Shown piece after piece: positions 1-7,729 of a DNA stretch of 64,000 nt. A program made the translations under genes and the position numbers. The notes beneath the pieces are model-generated. The model was not told the DNA's origin, made no database searches, and worked only from the letters and a program-made list of their open reading frames with translations. Where the stretch lies: NCBI RefSeq assembly GCF_041737375.1, contig NZ_JBGSRV010000007.1:1-64000 (forward strand), read 5' to 3'. Every line of letters starts with the position of its first letter. Position 1 is the first letter of the stretch. The DNA comes from Vampirovibrio sp041737375 (GTDB lineage: Bacteria; Cyanobacteriota; Vampirovibrionia; Vampirovibrionales; Vampirovibrionaceae).

Positions 1-2
1 CC

Positions 3-134
3 ATTGAACGTTGCTTTGCCTGGCTGGGCAAATTTAGAAAGCTTGAAATCCGCTACGAGTATCACTGGCAGAACTGGGAAGCCTTCTGGCAGCTTGGCTG
101 TGCCATGCTCTGCCTTCAAAAAGTTACCGTATGA
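3..134 (+). pseudogene. C-terminal end of an IS5-like transposase (cut by window edge)
   Basis: An open frame enters from the left edge and stops at a TGA at 132-134, giving 43 residues. It contains IERCFAWLGKFRKLEIRYE followed by a Trp-rich helix. The pattern (I/V)ER-FAWL-(K/R)(K/R)L-(R)YE is the usual C-terminal signature of IS5-family DDE transposases, where the E is the last catalytic acid. Only this tail is visible, so I cannot tell whether the element is intact upstream. No terminal inverted repeat could be assigned after the stop. Confidence 0.7.
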
Positions 135-204
135 GTTCTAGGCTTGCGCAATCAATTGGTAAAGAGTCGTTAGATTAAGAAAGAGTGCTATATAACCCAA
201 ATAA

Positions 205-241
205 GAAGCTCGCTTTCAATTCGAAAGCGAGCTTCCTGATT
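205..241. terminator. Bidirectional hairpin downstream of hup
   Basis: A perfect 13-bp inverted repeat (arms 205-217 and 223-235, loop of five) lies 22 nt past the hup stop. On the + strand it is followed by a T run starting at 240, so it could also stop transcription coming out of the transposase. On the - strand the T run is weaker. Confidence 0.6.
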
Positions 242-257
242 TTTTGCCAAAGGATAA

Positions 258-536
258 TTATTTTTTGGCAACCAGTTCTTTGAATTTTTTGCCAGCGGAG
301 AAAGCAGGCACGGTTTTTGCGGGGATTTTCAGTTCTTTGCCGGTTTGTGGGTTGCGGCCAGTACGGGCAGCGCGCTTGCGTGGTTCAAATGTTCCAAAAC
401 CAATCAGGGTTACTTTTTTGCCTTTGGAAACGGTTTTAACGATAGTTTCTACGATGGAAGCCAGAGTCTCATCAACTTGCTTCTGGGATACTTTGGTCTT
501 TTTTGCGACTTCTTGTACTAATTCTTCTTTATTCAT
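258..536 (-). CDS. hup: HU-family histone-like DNA-binding protein
   Basis: A small basic nucleoid protein of 92 aa starting MNKEELVQEVAKKTKVSQ. The HU/IHF signature is complete: an N-terminal helical dimerisation part, the GFGTFEPRKRAARTGRNPQT segment that begins the DNA-wrapping arm, and the closing KIPAKTVPAFSAGKKFKELV. The ATG at 536 fits the family start; an in-frame GTG at 545 would add three residues and lies only two bases from the GAGGAG ribosome site (548-553), which instead sits 11 nt before the ATG. The gene has its own promoter and terminator and stands alone. Confidence 0.96.
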   Translation of the reverse strand: MNKEELVQEVAKKTKVSQKQVDETLASIVETIVKTVSKGKKVTLIGFGTFEPRKRAARTGRNPQTGKELKIPAKTVPAFSAGKKFKELVAKK

Positions 537-565
537 GGGAAACACAACTCCTCAGATTTAATTAC

Positions 566-599
566 ACACTTATTATAAGTGTTGTTCAAGCAAAGGCAA
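566..599 (-). promoter_or_regulatory. hup promoter with palindromic operator over the -10
   Basis: Reading leftward there is a -35 TTGCCT (599-594), a 16-nt spacer and a perfect -10 TATAAT (577-572), about 35 nt before the hup start. The -10 lies inside a perfect 17-bp palindrome, ACACTTAT-T-ATAAGTGT (566-582). This is a natural place for a repressor, or HU itself, to act; the factor is unknown. Confidence 0.7.
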
Positions 600-726
600 G
601 TACATTTTTTCTTGGCCCGTCTGTATTCTACGGATGTAGGAATCCTGGATGGCAAGTGAATCGTCCATAGTTGGGCTACATGTTCTGTAATAGTCAATGG
701 GTATTCTCAATCCCTGCCTGATTTTC

Positions 727-935
727 AACCGATACCTTTCCCCGACCTACTTTGAGGGGCTGCGCTTGGTGTGATTCCCACACCATTCAGGTTAAGGCTA
801 TTTTTCGAATCCAAATGCCAGTTATGATCAGGTGATGATCTTGGGAAACTCCCATGGCCCTTTGGGGTTCAAGGGCTTAAAGTGTGGGTAAAGCGTTAAC
901 CCCTGCTACAATCATCGATTTCATTTTGATTGGTT
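727..935 (+). ncRNA. Candidate structured RNA, about 200 nt, 6S-like in size only
   Basis: No ORF is convincing here, but several nested complementary segments line up in order: AACCGAT (727-733) with ATTGGTT (929-935), AGGGG (755-759) with CCCCT (900-904), CGCTT (763-767) with AAGCG (891-895), and CCCACAC (777-783) with GTGTGGG (882-888). An apical hairpin GCCCTT/AAGGGC (857-876) sits inside. A long rod with a large internal bubble (734-754 against 905-928) resembles 6S RNA architecture, but the closing stem is only 7 bp and I see no conserved 6S sequence. The strand is inferred from the terminator at 965-998. Confidence 0.3.
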
Positions 936-964
936 TTTCCATCCTATATAATGAAGGCCCTTAC

Positions 965-998
965 GTAAAAAGCACCAGACGAATCTGGTGCTTTTTAC
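965..998. terminator. Strong bidirectional intrinsic terminator
   Basis: A perfect 15-bp stem (965-979 with 984-998) closes a CGAA tetraloop, with A5 on one side and T5 on the other. It does not follow any recognised protein gene, which supports an untranslated transcript ending here. Confidence 0.75.
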
Positions 999-1535
999 AG
1001 TTACAGTCGAATGGATGTCAAGGTGTTCTCAAGGGTTTTCGGGTCCTCCTCTGCTGCTGAATACCTTGTGTGAGCGAATCCTGCTGTGGTTTCGCCTTGT
1101 AACGGAATTCAGGAAAGCCTACGGCCCTTTAGTTCTGGTGAAATCCATTTCGCCATGCCATAAAACATCCTTGTTGAGCAGGCAATCCCTTTGCATTCCA
1201 GCGGTTTGTGGTAGGCATAACCGCTATGTAGGGCTTATTATCAATAAAGCCGGGGCCGATATCAATTACCTTTTTGGGTATAAAAACAATTTAAAGGCGT
1301 GCCTGACTGTTAGAGCCTGAGGTGATTAGCCGGTTTATAGGGGCGTTACCGGGTGCGGTGATAACAGGCGTTTCACCGACCAGGCTGAAAATGGGGTAAT
1401 GGGGTATGGATTACTGCCCGGTCGGGTTATGATAATCGCATCAACCGATTTTCCCCATCGGGCATTCCGACCATTTGAATCGGGGTGTTGCCTATAAGTT
1501 AAATACAATTAATCAATTTTTTTGAGGTGTCAAGA

Positions 1536-2075
1536 ATGAGCATTCCTGATTATTACCGCTCGTTTTACCGGGTTTTTCTCCGCTTTTCTATCGTTATGAT
1601 GATTGCGGGTTTGGTGATGGGTATCCTGTTCCAGGAGTCTTCTAAAAAAGCGCCGGTGTCTGAGATTTTGCCACCGGGACCTCACCTGGAATCTATTTTC
1701 AGCCTTTCTCTGGTACACGGGCATACCTTTATTATTGGCGCCCTGATTCCGCTGGCCATTACCTGGATGCTCTATCTGGGGCTGCAATTGGGTTATCGAC
1801 CCCTTTCCGCTAAAAGCCTGCGTTGGGGCGGTGGGTTATATTTGCCCAGCGCTGTAATGGCCGTGGTGTTGATGCTCTACAAGGGCTATCATTATTTGCT
1901 GGGCGTTCGTAGCGGTCAACTGGACTTTACGGTGCTGGATGCCAGTCTGTTTTTTGGAAGTCACGCCCTGCGTTCCGCCACTTACGGGTTAACCCATACC
2001 GCCATGGCGGTAGGCCTCTCCATTTTGGTGATTAGTTTCTGGAAAAGCATGGGCAAGCCCGCTACAAACGCTTAA
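1536..2075 (+). CDS. Four-helix integral membrane protein (DUF2871-like pattern)
   Basis: A 179-aa hydrophobic protein with four predicted membrane spans, near residues 13-32, 56-82, 93-114 and 147-168. The second span begins SLVHGHTFIIGALIPLAI and the last begins YGLTHTAMAVGLSILV, so conserved-looking His residues sit at membrane edges. That layout recalls the small DUF2871-type membrane proteins with an HTH-L-G motif, but the resemblance is weak and function is unknown. The ATG at 1536 is preferred because GAGG lies 8 nt upstream; a GTG at 1527 overlaps that site. No operon partner is evident. Confidence 0.75.
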   Translation: MSIPDYYRSFYRVFLRFSIVMMIAGLVMGILFQESSKKAPVSEILPPGPHLESIFSLSLVHGHTFIIGALIPLAITWMLYLGLQLGYRPLSAKSLRWGGGLYLPSAVMAVVLMLYKGYHYLLGVRSGQLDFTVLDASLFFGSHALRSATYGLTHTAMAVGLSILVISFWKSMGKPATNA

Positions 2076-2091
2076 TTGTTTCCAGCCCGCG

Positions 2092-2364
2092 CTAATGTAC
2101 CGATACGGATTCTGTCCAGCCTTGCCCTTTTTCACTGGCGCTCAAGCGCTCAATGGCCTCACCAATTAAAGCCTGGGTTTTGAGATGCTCTGGCTGAGCT
2201 TGGCCTGCTTGCCCTAGTTTTAAATGGGCTGTTTGCAACGCTTGTAGTGCGGCTAATCGATGAGATGTGTTAGAACGTATTTTATGCTGCATAGTAACGC
2301 CAACCCCCACACTTAGCATTAATAAAACAGCGGTAAACGGCAAATAAGACCGTTTTGAAATCAT
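2092..2364 (-). CDS. Small single-span membrane or exported protein
   Basis: 90 aa. The N-terminus MISKRSYLPFTAVLLMLSVGVG is a signal-anchor. The rest is a short helical Ala/Gln/Leu-rich stretch (LAALQALQTAHLKLGQAGQAQ) probably facing the periplasm. A GGGAGTG ribosome site lies just upstream of the ATG at 2364, which favours this start over an in-frame codon at 2397. It converges on the membrane protein at 1536-2075 with a 16-bp gap. I do not recognise the family. Confidence 0.55.
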   Translation of the reverse strand: MISKRSYLPFTAVLLMLSVGVGVTMQHKIRSNTSHRLAALQALQTAHLKLGQAGQAQPEHLKTQALIGEAIERLSASEKGQGWTESVSVH

Positions 2365-2816
2365 GTGTATCACTCCCGATAAAATAAGGTTTCTCAAGTG
2401 GTTTGGTGCTTTTTAAAGTTCACTTTCCGGCTGAATGGCAGAATCAAAATCCCCTCATGTTTTGATCTGGGTGGCAGTCTAAAAAAAGCGAAATTTTTCA
2501 AATGGCTCAGCTTTCTTGTATTATCCACTAAAACTGGATTTGCGAAAATACCCCTGTCGGAGAATTGCTGATCAGCTGAACCCAACGGGCGCTTCCTGCT
2601 AATGCTTTCGGCGTTTTGTGTGGCTGCGGGCTTATTTTAACTTAACTTAATTCGCAAATTTTTTTGGGGGATAGCCTATTGAGTCTGTTTTGAGGATACT
2701 AATTCTGTATTCATCAATGGATTTTTTTCGGATTGTTTTTTGGGGTTGTTTTTGCCTAAATCAGTCCATTGAATGAGGCCCGTATCATCACTCGTTTTCA
2801 ATGTCAGGGGAGCATC
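2365..2816. other. Intergenic region, AT-rich
   Basis: No supported gene. It holds 8-bp inverted arms TCAATGGA (2714-2721) and TCCATTGA (2765-2772) flanking a T-rich stretch upstream of the hydrolase, of unknown meaning. Confidence 0.4.
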
Positions 2817-3590
2817 ATGGCACAAGACCTTTCGACTCAAGATCTTCGCAATCAATTGTTGTGTGAGTGGGTATCCCTGGATGTAAAGGGTGAGCCGATG
2901 CAAGCCTATATGGCGCGTCCACAAGGCGAAGGCCCCTGGCCTGCGGTGGTGGTGCTGATGGAAATTTTCGGGGTCAACGCCCATATTCAGGACGTGACCC
3001 AGCGTATCGCCGCAGAAGGCTATGTGGCCATTGCGCCCAATTATTATCATCGCACCACGCAAAATATGGAATTGGGCTACACTCAGGCCGATGCCACCAC
3101 CGGATTTTCCCACAAGGAGCAAACCACCCGAGCCGGACTGCTGGATGATTTGCAGGCCACCATTGAGTTTTTGAAACAGCAACCCACCGTTGGCGCATCC
3201 CATAAAATGGGATGTATCGGCTTTTGTTTTGGTGGGCATGTGGCGTTTATAGCGGCCACACTGCCTGAAATTTCAGCCACGGCTGCCTTTTATCCCGGTG
3301 GGGTGGCTACGTCATCGCCGGGGGGTGGCGAACCCACGGTGGAGTCTGTGGGGGATATCCATGGCCAGATGCTTTGCCTGTTTGGTATGGAAGATCCACT
3401 GATTCCCGCTGAAGACAACCAGCGGATTGAACAAGCGCTGAAGGCCGCCAATCGGCGTTATGAAGTGATTCGCTATGCCAATACGGGCCACGGCTTTTTC
3501 TGCAATCAGCGGGCTGACTTTGATCCATCCGCGGCTGAAGATGCCTGGATGCGGGTACGCACCCTGTTTAGCACCGCCTTGAAATCATAA
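2817..3590 (+). CDS. Dienelactone hydrolase-family alpha/beta hydrolase
   Basis: 257 aa, the usual length for the family. The Cys-Asp-His triad is visible: nucleophile C137 in GFCFGG, D193 in FGMEDPLIP and H225 in NTGHGFF. E49 in LMEIFGVN matches the Glu that gates the cysteine in characterised dienelactone hydrolases. These enzymes open lactone rings or hydrolyse related esters in the cytoplasm; the substrate here cannot be told, and no aromatic-degradation genes are nearby. The ATG at 2817 follows AGGGGAG, so I prefer it to the upstream codon at 2769. Confidence 0.9.
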   Translation: MAQDLSTQDLRNQLLCEWVSLDVKGEPMQAYMARPQGEGPWPAVVVLMEIFGVNAHIQDVTQRIAAEGYVAIAPNYYHRTTQNMELGYTQADATTGFSHKEQTTRAGLLDDLQATIEFLKQQPTVGASHKMGCIGFCFGGHVAFIAATLPEISATAAFYPGGVATSSPGGGEPTVESVGDIHGQMLCLFGMEDPLIPAEDNQRIEQALKAANRRYEVIRYANTGHGFFCNQRADFDPSAAEDAWMRVRTLFSTALKS

Positions 3591-3638
3591 AAACCGCCCC
3601 TGAAGTCATGGCCTTAGCTCATTTTGGGGATTGATGCT

Positions 3639-4631
3639 CTATCCTTGAAACGGCTTTAGTTTGTCAATTTCTCGCTGAGGAATGGTGCGGATGGGATGCA
3701 GCGTTTTGGTGGTTAACACTTTCAGGTCGTCAAGGCAAAGCCAGTCTGTAAAAGTGGCCTGAGCCCGCTTGATGACTCGTTGCAGTTCCTGAATGCTTTC
3801 ATGTCCGGCCAGTATGGTGCGTATGTAGACGTCCTCGCCTCGCAGCGCTTTAATTACCGCTTCGGCCTGTTGTAGAATGATGGTGCTTTTGGAGATAACC
3901 GCAATCAAGGCTTCGGACGGCAGTTGCTTAATCAGCTCCAGCTCTTGTCGAACGGCCCCCACATCCACCACGGTGATGCGATCGGTAAAATAAAGATGGT
4001 TGGCTGGGTCATGACCATTCCCCGCCGGGAAGATCAGGCTGGCTTGCAGCTTGTCTTTTAATGCCTGAAAGTGGTAGCGACTTACCACAAAGTGGGCGTC
4101 TTGTTCCTGATCCAAATCCAGATTGTTTAACAACATGATTTGCACCGGACGATTGAGGGCTTGTTGTAATTCAATTTGGAAAATGGGCAAAATATCGGCG
4201 TGAATATCCACAAATACCAGAGGTTGCCGGAACTGAGCGCTTTTGGCCTGTCTGGATTTTTCCAGAGCCGCCAAAGCGTCCTCCCAGCGATAATCCTGAC
4301 GAATGACCTGTTGCACGAAAAAATCGGCCAGCTGATCCAGAGGCATGGGGGCGCCGTCTTTGTTGTTTCGCTCGTTCAGGCCACGTTCCGGGTTGTTGCT
4401 GGCTACTCTGGCCCCGCTGCCGTGACGAATCTGGATAAGCCCCATATTTTCAAGCTCTCGATAGGCGTTGAGGCAGGTATTGTGATGAATACCCAATTTT
4501 TTGGACAAAGCCCGGATGCTGGGCAGCTTGAAATTAGCCCCCAGAATGCCTGCGGCAATTTGCATGGAAATCTGGGTGACCAGTTGTTCGTGAATAGAGA
4601 CGCTGGTGCCTTTCTGGATGGAAATATCCAT
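3639..4631 (-). CDS. GntR-family transcriptional regulator with an unusual C-terminal domain
   Basis: 330 aa. Residues 1-75 form a GntR winged helix: HEQLVTQISMQIAAGILG, then LPSIRALSKKLGIHHNTCLN for helix-turn-helix and YRELENMGLIQIRHGSGARV for the wing, closest in style to YtrA/MocR heads. The remaining 250 residues lack the PLP-binding aminotransferase fold of MocR (too short, no Lys motif) and lack an obvious UTRA or FCD domain; they look like a periplasmic-binding-like or receiver-like fold of unknown ligand. GGGGAGAAA precedes the ATG at 4631. A palindrome over its promoter suggests autoregulation. Confidence 0.85.
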   Translation of the reverse strand: MDISIQKGTSVSIHEQLVTQISMQIAAGILGANFKLPSIRALSKKLGIHHNTCLNAYRELENMGLIQIRHGSGARVASNNPERGLNERNNKDGAPMPLDQLADFFVQQVIRQDYRWEDALAALEKSRQAKSAQFRQPLVFVDIHADILPIFQIELQQALNRPVQIMLLNNLDLDQEQDAHFVVSRYHFQALKDKLQASLIFPAGNGHDPANHLYFTDRITVVDVGAVRQELELIKQLPSEALIAVISKSTIILQQAEAVIKALRGEDVYIRTILAGHESIQELQRVIKRAQATFTDWLCLDDLKVLTTKTLHPIRTIPQREIDKLKPFQG

Positions 4632-4658
4632 GTGGTTTCTCCCCGATGAAACGCAATC

Positions 4659-4689
4659 AGTATACAAAACGGCTGGGTTGGTTTTGTAT
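4659..4689 (-). promoter_or_regulatory. Inverted-repeat operator at the GntR gene promoter
   Basis: Perfect 9-bp arms ATACAAAAC (4662-4670) and GTTTTGTAT (4681-4689) are separated by 10 bp. The left arm overlaps a leftward -10-like TATACT (4664-4659), 28 nt before the regulator start. Such spaced palindromes are typical of YtrA/GntR self-repression; the assignment is inference. Confidence 0.55.
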
Positions 4690-4972
4690 TCGGCTATAGA
4701 TGGGTTTGTGCCAAACAGGTCTAATAGACGGCTGGTTACACCGCAGTGCGTCTTGGGCTTTTGGATTGTTGTTTCAAGACGGCTTTTGAATAGATTACTG
4801 GTACTATGACCGTGAATGGTTCACTTTAGTTCCCGCTTCCAGTCTTTTCCTTGCTGTGGGATTTAGGCTGGGGAATTTATGAAGAAACGTTAATTTACGC
4901 ACACAACTGGCACGTTCTAGTTTGCCTGAACGTTGAATCAGTATCGCAATAGTTTTAATTGGAGAGTGCTTG
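4690..4972. other. Divergent intergenic region
   Basis: Separates the leftward regulator from the rightward kinase-like gene. No ORF or clear hairpin is supported. The GGAGAG ribosome site of the downstream gene is at 4961-4966. Confidence 0.4.
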
Positions 4973-7219
4973 ATGTCTGTGCAGCTTCCCGGTTTTCCAA
5001 AGCGTCCTGTTTCCGGCTCGCCTGTTCTGAGTCCACAGGCTAAAACCCTTTCAGGGGAAAGTCATTCGCCCCGTTTTGGTGGGAAAGATTTGCTTTTTTC
5101 AGGCGAAAGCCTGCCGGACTGGGCCAAAAATGTCAAAAATCCTGGCTTTACCAAGCCGGAAAAGCAAAAAAAGCTGCAAGAATTGGCCAAGGCTCAAATA
5201 GAGAAACGAGAGAAGTCAAGGGCGGCTAATGGTAACAATTCAAAATCGGAAAGGTTTAGAAACCTTCTTAATTTTGCCAAATACCAGTTGAGGAGCTATT
5301 TTTATGAGCGAAAAATTAAGAAAGAATATAATGGTACTGCTCTAAAATATTTGCCAAAAGCGAATCGAGAGCAATTGTTCTGGTATAACTTCAACCCCAG
5401 AAAATGGTATTTTAAAATCAATATATTGGCGGGGCCTGATTTGGTTTTATTAAGCAAAATGGGGCCAGATGCTTTAAAAAATGCACAAATGATGGCGGAA
5501 ACGGACTTGGCCCAAAAGCCGCATTGGGAGCAGATGATTGAGCGTTTGAAGAATCCCGAAGAAAAACTGACTTTGAAGGAGTCACTGATTAGCAAGTTTG
5601 TGGTCTTTTTTGCTAATCTTTATTTAAAAAGCATTGATAAGCAGAGTAAAGTGCTTAGCAACGTACCGCCGTTGCCTAAAAAAGTCTTTCAAAAATCGCT
5701 GGATGAGTTGACCAAAGCCTATAATGCCCAGTTCCCAAACGATCCGGTGGATGAGGTTGGGAAAGCCATTAAAGCCGGTTCAAACGGCCAGGTTTTTGAA
5801 GGCAAAACCAAATCGGGGAAAAAACTGGTTTTCAAAGCGGTTAAACCGGAAATTACCACGGCCTATCTGGATGAATACCGTCGGTTTTTGTACTATAGAG
5901 AATTGGTTTCGATGGGGACCACTGAGCAAGCCAAGAGCAAAGCGGTTGCAAATGTTAGTGAAACGGTTCACTTGCTTAAAATGGAAACCCAATCCAAACA
6001 GGAAGCGTTGAATACCAAAGCCTTGAAAGATACGGCGGAAGCCTTAAATTTAAAAGGGTTTACGGTTCCCGATGTGTTGGCCGCTACCGAGCGGGGGCTG
6101 GTGCTTCCTTTTGTGGGCGACAAAGATTTTCTGGAGCTGAATAATCTGGAAAGCGGCAAAAAATATCGGGGCCAAATCGCGCCCGATTTATTGCGGCTGC
6201 TAACCCTTTCCAACGCCAAGCCGCTGGACATTCACTCGGGCAATATTCGGGTGGGCGGCAATCAGGCTTATTTAATCGATCACGGTCGGCAAGCCGCGCT
6301 GAAAGATAATGTGCATCAGGCCCTGCTGGGTTTAACCACTGCGGTGTACGCCACCCCCCTGACCAAAAATCTGGCCAGCCATCCGGCCATTCGCCAGCAG
6401 TTAAACGCTTTGTATCAATTGAATCCCACAGCCAATAATGAGTACACCCAGGCTTTAAACAAGTTGAAGGCTCTGGATGAAGCACCCGATGAAGCCACCC
6501 AAAATAAACGGATGCAGGATTTAAGTCCTGAGTTGGAAAAGGTGGATGATCTGTTGGCTCAACTGTTTAATAAACGGGTTGGAAACTTTAATTTTAACGC
6601 TCAGGATAAAAATGCCCTGAATCAGGAATGGAAAACCTCAAAGTCACCATCGGGTTACCTGAATTCAATGCAAATTTCCTTGTTAAGTCCGTGGACCAAT
6701 TATGCCAGTCAGTCCAAGGTGTTGGGTTTGCCTGATTTATCAGAACAAGGGTTGTCTCTGAAAGATCTCGATACTTATCAGCAAAAAGCCTCTCAGTTTT
6801 TAAAGCCTTATTTTAAAAGCGATTTGGACCCCAAAGAAGCCGACCAATTGAGCGCAGATTTAAAGGCTGAAAAACTGGATAATTTATTGCCCGCCGCTGA
6901 TTTGGTGGATGCGCCTTCAGACTTGACGGCACCACCGCAGGGGGCTGTTCTTTCAAAGCGTCAAAGAATTACAAATAGAATTGAGGAAGATCTTAAAACC
7001 GGGCAAGGTCTTAAAGCAAAATACGAAAAAGAGCTACTGCTGAAAGCTTATGACAGTCATCGCAAGGTGGCCGACGTTGCTCAAAAACTGAGTGCTGATT
7101 TAAAGGCTAGTACCCGGCAATCCTTGAGCGCAGCTCAAACTAAGGTGCTGAACGAAAATATAAGCGCTTCTATCAGAAATGATTTTAATCTGGAGCCCAT
7201 GAAATGGGTGCTTACTTAA
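4973..7219 (+). CDS. Large protein with an ABC1/UbiB-like atypical kinase core
   Basis: 748 aa, soluble. Residues 1-50 are Pro/Ser/Gly-rich and include SPRFGGKDLLFSGESL. Residues 265-440 carry kinase-fold signatures of the ABC1/UbiB type: nucleotide loop KAGSNGQVFEGKTKSGKKLV, a following Lys (KAVKP), METQSKQEALN matching the ABC1 E-x-D...EA-x-N element, DIHSGNIRV for DPHPGN, and LIDHGR for DFG. The N-terminal KxGQ motif and C-terminal membrane helices of true UbiB are not seen, so a ubiquinone role is unlikely. The C-terminal 300 residues are helical and Lys/Asp/Leu-rich. The ATG at 4973 has GGAGAG 6 nt upstream. A cytoplasmic kinase or translocated effector are both possible. Confidence 0.7.
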   Translation: MSVQLPGFPKRPVSGSPVLSPQAKTLSGESHSPRFGGKDLLFSGESLPDWAKNVKNPGFTKPEKQKKLQELAKAQIEKREKSRAANGNNSKSERFRNLLNFAKYQLRSYFYERKIKKEYNGTALKYLPKANREQLFWYNFNPRKWYFKINILAGPDLVLLSKMGPDALKNAQMMAETDLAQKPHWEQMIERLKNPEEKLTLKESLISKFVVFFANLYLKSIDKQSKVLSNVPPLPKKVFQKSLDELTKAYNAQFPNDPVDEVGKAIKAGSNGQVFEGKTKSGKKLVFKAVKPEITTAYLDEYRRFLYYRELVSMGTTEQAKSKAVANVSETVHLLKMETQSKQEALNTKALKDTAEALNLKGFTVPDVLAATERGLVLPFVGDKDFLELNNLESGKKYRGQIAPDLLRLLTLSNAKPLDIHSGNIRVGGNQAYLIDHGRQAALKDNVHQALLGLTTAVYATPLTKNLASHPAIRQQLNALYQLNPTANNEYTQALNKLKALDEAPDEATQNKRMQDLSPELEKVDDLLAQLFNKRVGNFNFNAQDKNALNQEWKTSKSPSGYLNSMQISLLSPWTNYASQSKVLGLPDLSEQGLSLKDLDTYQQKASQFLKPYFKSDLDPKEADQLSADLKAEKLDNLLPAADLVDAPSDLTAPPQGAVLSKRQRITNRIEEDLKTGQGLKAKYEKELLLKAYDSHRKVADVAQKLSADLKASTRQSLSAAQTKVLNENISASIRNDFNLEPMKWVLT

Positions 7220-7263
7220 TGCCCGGCTGGATTGAAACAAAACTGGATTGAGATAAAAATAAT

Positions 7264-7343
7264 AACCACAGGGAAGCAACAGGACGGCTGATCCTGAATT
7301 TCAGTGATGGGTGTAGGAATGCTCCCGATGCCTCTCCGTGGTT
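7264..7343 (+). ncRNA. Candidate structured RNA segment downstream of the kinase-like gene
   Basis: Nested helices can be drawn: AACCAC (7264-7269) with GTGGTT (7338-7343), GGGA-a-GCA (7271-7278) with TGCTCCC (7320-7326), and an internal hairpin CAGGA/TCCTG (7280-7296). It matches no RNA family I recognise; it could be a 3' UTR structure or a separate small RNA ending at the terminator at 7479-7521. Confidence 0.25.
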
Positions 7344-7478
7344 GTCAGAATCTCATTTCAGCTTCTCTTCTTAATAGGTAAGCCTCACCGGTTTAAAGGT
7401 CTGGATAAATGGAATACGAGATAAACGCAATACAATAGATGGCGAACCCTAACTTAGGCTGTCCGCTTCATTTTTTGG

Positions 7479-7521
7479 AAAAAGCTCCCGGATCCCGAAT
7501 CGAGATCCGGGAGCTTTTTTT
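7479..7521 (+). terminator. Intrinsic terminator
   Basis: A 16-bp stem AAAAAGCTCCCGGATC (7479-7494) pairs with GATCCGGGAGCTTTTT (7504-7519), followed by further T residues. It is symmetrical enough to work in both directions. Confidence 0.8.
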
Positions 7522-7729
7522 GAAGTCGATGGCGGATGCCGTAGGGATTCGCAACGCTTCTCAGAGCAAGGGCCCGGAATTTTTTGTCCTCGATTGGCTC
7601 ATCCTCTGAGTGAAATTATTGTAAGGAAAAGGGAGGGCAAAACATTATTGCCAGTGTGTCTATAGTTGAGTTACCCAACCGGGTAGTGTCATATAACAAT
7701 TAACTTTAATTGGAATAGTGGGTAGGCGC

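Larger units (their letters stand above)
546..1535. other. Long intergenic region without a supported protein gene
   Basis: It contains the hup promoter, the candidate structured RNA, a promoter-like TTTGAT-16-TATAAT (-10 near 947-952) and the terminator hairpin at 965-998. From about 1000 to 1520 I see only short, poorly supported frames and GC-rich inverted repeats. Confidence 0.5.
7220..7729. other. Intergenic region between the kinase-like and bactofilin-like genes
   Basis: No supported ORF. It contains the candidate structured RNA at 7264-7343 and the intrinsic terminator at 7479-7521, about 260 nt past the stop codon. Confidence 0.45.

Noticed and set aside
988..1320. 110-codon rightward open frame
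   Set aside because: It starts inside the terminator hairpin, has no ribosome site and shows no recognisable domain or membrane pattern.
2394..2585. 63-codon leftward open frame upstream of a small membrane protein
   Set aside because: No ribosome site and an irregular composition; probably chance.
7264..7343. Signal recognition particle RNA
   Set aside because: GGGAAGCA slightly resembles the SRP apical loop, but the AGGTCxGGAAGG core is missing.
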